Assembly: GCA_946622415.1 (NCBI GenBank)
Contig: CAMOPX010000018.1
Coordinates: 1 to 34,621, forward strand
Length of the DNA: 34,621 bases
Direction of reading: 5' to 3'
Source: an uncultured bacterium
Lineage (GTDB): Bacteria > Cyanobacteriota > Vampirovibrionia > Gastranaerophilales > Gastranaerophilaceae
A program made the translations under genes and the position numbers. A model generated the notes under the pieces. It did not search any database and was not told where the DNA came from. It saw only the letters and a list, made by a program, of their open reading frames with translations. Below, one piece after another: positions 32,995-34,621 of this stretch. Every line of letters begins with the position of its first letter. Position 1 is the stretch's first letter.

Positions 32995-33250
32995 TTTTGC
33001 CACCTTTACTTATTAAATTACTTTTAGATTATTCACCCATATTTTTAATTCCATCATTCGCAATTATTTAACGCTTTTTTGTATATTGGTTTACAAAACT
33101 TAATATTTAAAATATAAAAAACAACCGGATGTTAACAACTAAAGTATGATTTTTGTAAACTATTGTATAAAGTTTTTAAAAATCGCTTCAGATTTTAAAA
33201 TTTGTGCCGATATGTTATTATATAATATACGGCAAAAGGATTGAGTATTT

Positions 33251-34528
33251 ATGAATGCAAAAAAGGATAGTGCCAACACTTCATCAATGTATACAAGAAG
33301 TATTAACTTGATAGAGGACGACCCGTTAGAGGAAATTTTCGCGCTTAATTTGGGTGATTTTTTAACAGAACAATTAATCAACCCCGAACTTGTACAAAAA
33401 ATTTCCAAAAAAGCAAAAGAAAAAGACAAAAGAAAAAGCTTAAAAGAACAGTTATTTGAACTTATTTCAATTTATTCAATAGACAATACATTGTCATTAT
33501 TGGGCTTTGAAAACAATGAAGATTTTGTTATCTATAATTCAATTGCGAAAACAATTAAATTGATATTAAATTTATCCGAATGTAATATTTTTCTTTGCAA
33601 AAAAAATGAACCTCTGCGTTTAGCCGGCGTGTCGGAAGGAAATATTACGGAAGGCGAAATTGCAGACTATATCAAAGATGTAATGGAAAAAGAAGAAGAA
33701 GTCGTTTTTGAAAAAGATGACTATCAGTATTCTTTATTCCCTATGAAAAACAATTTTGAATGTATAGGCGTAATTGAAGTAATAAGAAAAAAAGAACGCC
33801 CGCTTGAATTTGAATATGCGGATTTGATTCAAAATATGGCAGGTTTGTTTGTTACTTCTTTAGGTTTGCAAAAGTTAATTGAACAGGTAAAAAGAATAGC
33901 TTCTATTGATGATATTGCAACATTAGAACTTCAAAATCTGAGAGCACAATTAACGGCAATCATCGGCGACCTTGGCGATCAACAACAATCTTTCGTTGAA
34001 AAACTCGCCTACGCATCAGACCTCAAGGGTCAATATAAAAGAACACACTCTATGGAATGTGCGGAATTGTCCCGTGAAATTTGTAATCACTTAGGATTGA
34101 ATGAAAAAACTACGGATTTAGTATATTATGCAGGTTTATTACAAAACATAGGAAAAATTACTTTATCTGAAGAAATATTCAATAAAAAAGAAGAATTGAC
34201 TCCCGAAGAATGGGAAGAATTGAAAAAATCTCCGAATGCGGGTGTAGATTTATTAATGAACATAAACTTCATGTCAGAAGTTGTTCCTTATATTAATTAT
34301 CAACAAGAACGCTTTAACGGAAAGGGATACCCGGAAGGTCTAAAAGGAAATTCAATTCCTTTAGGCTCCAGAATAATTGCTCTTGCGGGTGCATATTGCG
34401 CTTTGACTCAGGATAGAGCTCACAGAAAGGCTCTTTCTAATGAAGAAGCTCTTAAAATACTAAAAGAAGAAGCCGGAATCAAGTGGGATCCGAAGCTTGT
34501 TGATGTTTTAGTTGAAATAAAAGGATAA
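33251..34528 (+). CDS. GAF plus degenerate HD-GYP domain protein
   Basis: 425 residues, cytoplasmic. A polar N-terminus (1-85) precedes a GAF-like domain (about 90-210), then a linker helix and an HD-GYP-like domain (about 260-425). The fold signature ERFNGKGYPEGLKGNSIPLGSRII is clear. The c-di-GMP phosphodiesterase ligands are mostly gone, however: the HD pair is Gln298-Asn299 (LLQNIGK), the KxHP His is Ser327, the HHE motif is Gln351-Gln352-Glu, and the late ADVFD reads AGAYC. Only His266 and the GYP motif survive. It should be catalytically dead, perhaps a c-di-GMP or protein-interaction sensor for motility. AAGGA about 10 nt before the ATG. Confidence 0.88.
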   Translation: MNAKKDSANTSSMYTRSINLIEDDPLEEIFALNLGDFLTEQLINPELVQKISKKAKEKDKRKSLKEQLFELISIYSIDNTLSLLGFENNEDFVIYNSIAKTIKLILNLSECNIFLCKKNEPLRLAGVSEGNITEGEIADYIKDVMEKEEEVVFEKDDYQYSLFPMKNNFECIGVIEVIRKKERPLEFEYADLIQNMAGLFVTSLGLQKLIEQVKRIASIDDIATLELQNLRAQLTAIIGDLGDQQQSFVEKLAYASDLKGQYKRTHSMECAELSREICNHLGLNEKTTDLVYYAGLLQNIGKITLSEEIFNKKEELTPEEWEELKKSPNAGVDLLMNINFMSEVVPYINYQQERFNGKGYPEGLKGNSIPLGSRIIALAGAYCALTQDRAHRKALSNEEALKILKEEAGIKWDPKLVDVLVEIKG

Positions 34529-34566
34529 GAATAACTTTCTTTAACCGAAAAACTTTTCATATATAA

Positions 34567-34619
34567 CCGCTTTCTTTTTAAAAAGAAAGCGGAAAGAAAG
34601 AAAACCTCAACCTAATCTT
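34567..34619. repeat. Second copy of the left end of the MITE-like element
   Basis: Identical over 53 bp to 30670-30722, including the 13-bp loop-free inverted repeat (34567-34592) and the purine-rich flank AAAGAAAGAAAACCTCAACC. It diverges at the last bases of the window, so whether a complete element follows cannot be seen. It lies 39 nt after the HD-GYP gene stop and may also act as its terminator. Confidence 0.75.
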
Positions 34620-34621
34620 GA

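Noticed and set aside
34567-34592. Simple rho-independent terminator of the HD-GYP gene
   Set aside because: The hairpin could terminate transcription, but no T-run follows and its 27-bp flank is also identical to the 30.7-kb copy, which a plain terminator would not explain.

Overview
The window comes from an AT-rich, Gram-negative, flagellated bacterium. Gram-negative traits are kdsA, a TolC-family outer-membrane protein, a periplasmic adaptor and CDP-sugar (LPS-type) genes. Flagellar genes, a secreted matrixin-type protease and several lineage-restricted unknown proteins make me suspect a non-photosynthetic cyanobacterial relative (Vampirovibrionia/Melainabacteria, Gastranaerophilales-like). 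That placement is inference from general impression, not from a search.

Layout. 1-3371 (minus): a Ski2-like DExH helicase running off the left edge. 3623-8662 (plus): flagellar basal-body/export operon fliF-fliG-fliH-fliI. 8672-9828 (minus): a secreted matrixin-like zinc protease and a Tyr/Asn-rich secreted protein. 10111-15400 (minus): a tightly overlapping nucleotide-sugar operon (two-domain Rossmann-like protein, rfbF, UXS-like SDR, UDP-glucose-dehydrogenase-like gene, rfbH). Divergent from it, 15546-17329 (plus), are a CDP-glycerol-transferase-like protein and a one-domain relative of the two-domain protein. 17619-21675 (plus): NarL-type response regulator, soluble histidine kinase, flgB, flgC, fliE. 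21751-22467: unknown protein. 22470-24350 (minus): kdsA and a zinc alcohol dehydrogenase. 24470-28637 (plus): GmhA-like SIS protein, then TolC, HlyD/MacA-like adaptor and a LolD/MacB-type ATPase. 28643-30564 (minus): CcdA, a thioredoxin-like protein and PgeF. 31445-34528: a kinase-like protein without the phospho-acceptor His, an unknown coiled-coil protein (minus), and a GAF + HD-GYP protein whose metal ligands are nearly all replaced.

The most unusual feature is a family of roughly 150-nt structured repeats between the cistrons of the response regulator-kinase-flgB-flgC-fliE cluster: one unit at 18331-18482 and a tandem array at 20727-21171. Units start at the upstream stop codon and share short conserved blocks. 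They carry equivalent hairpins whose stem sequences differ by compensatory changes, as expected for a selected RNA (or single-stranded DNA) structure. A second, unrelated multi-hairpin element lies at 30670-31108, and an identical copy of its first 53 bp sits at the right edge (34567-34619).

Other points of interest: a GAAC tandem duplication at the fliF 5' end that separates the best start signals from the rest of the frame; a possible CDP-linked 3-deoxypentose route; and flagellar genes whose usual order (flgB flgC fliE fliF fliG fliH fliI) is split by the sugar/regulator block. No tRNA, rRNA, CRISPR array or insertion sequence was recognised.
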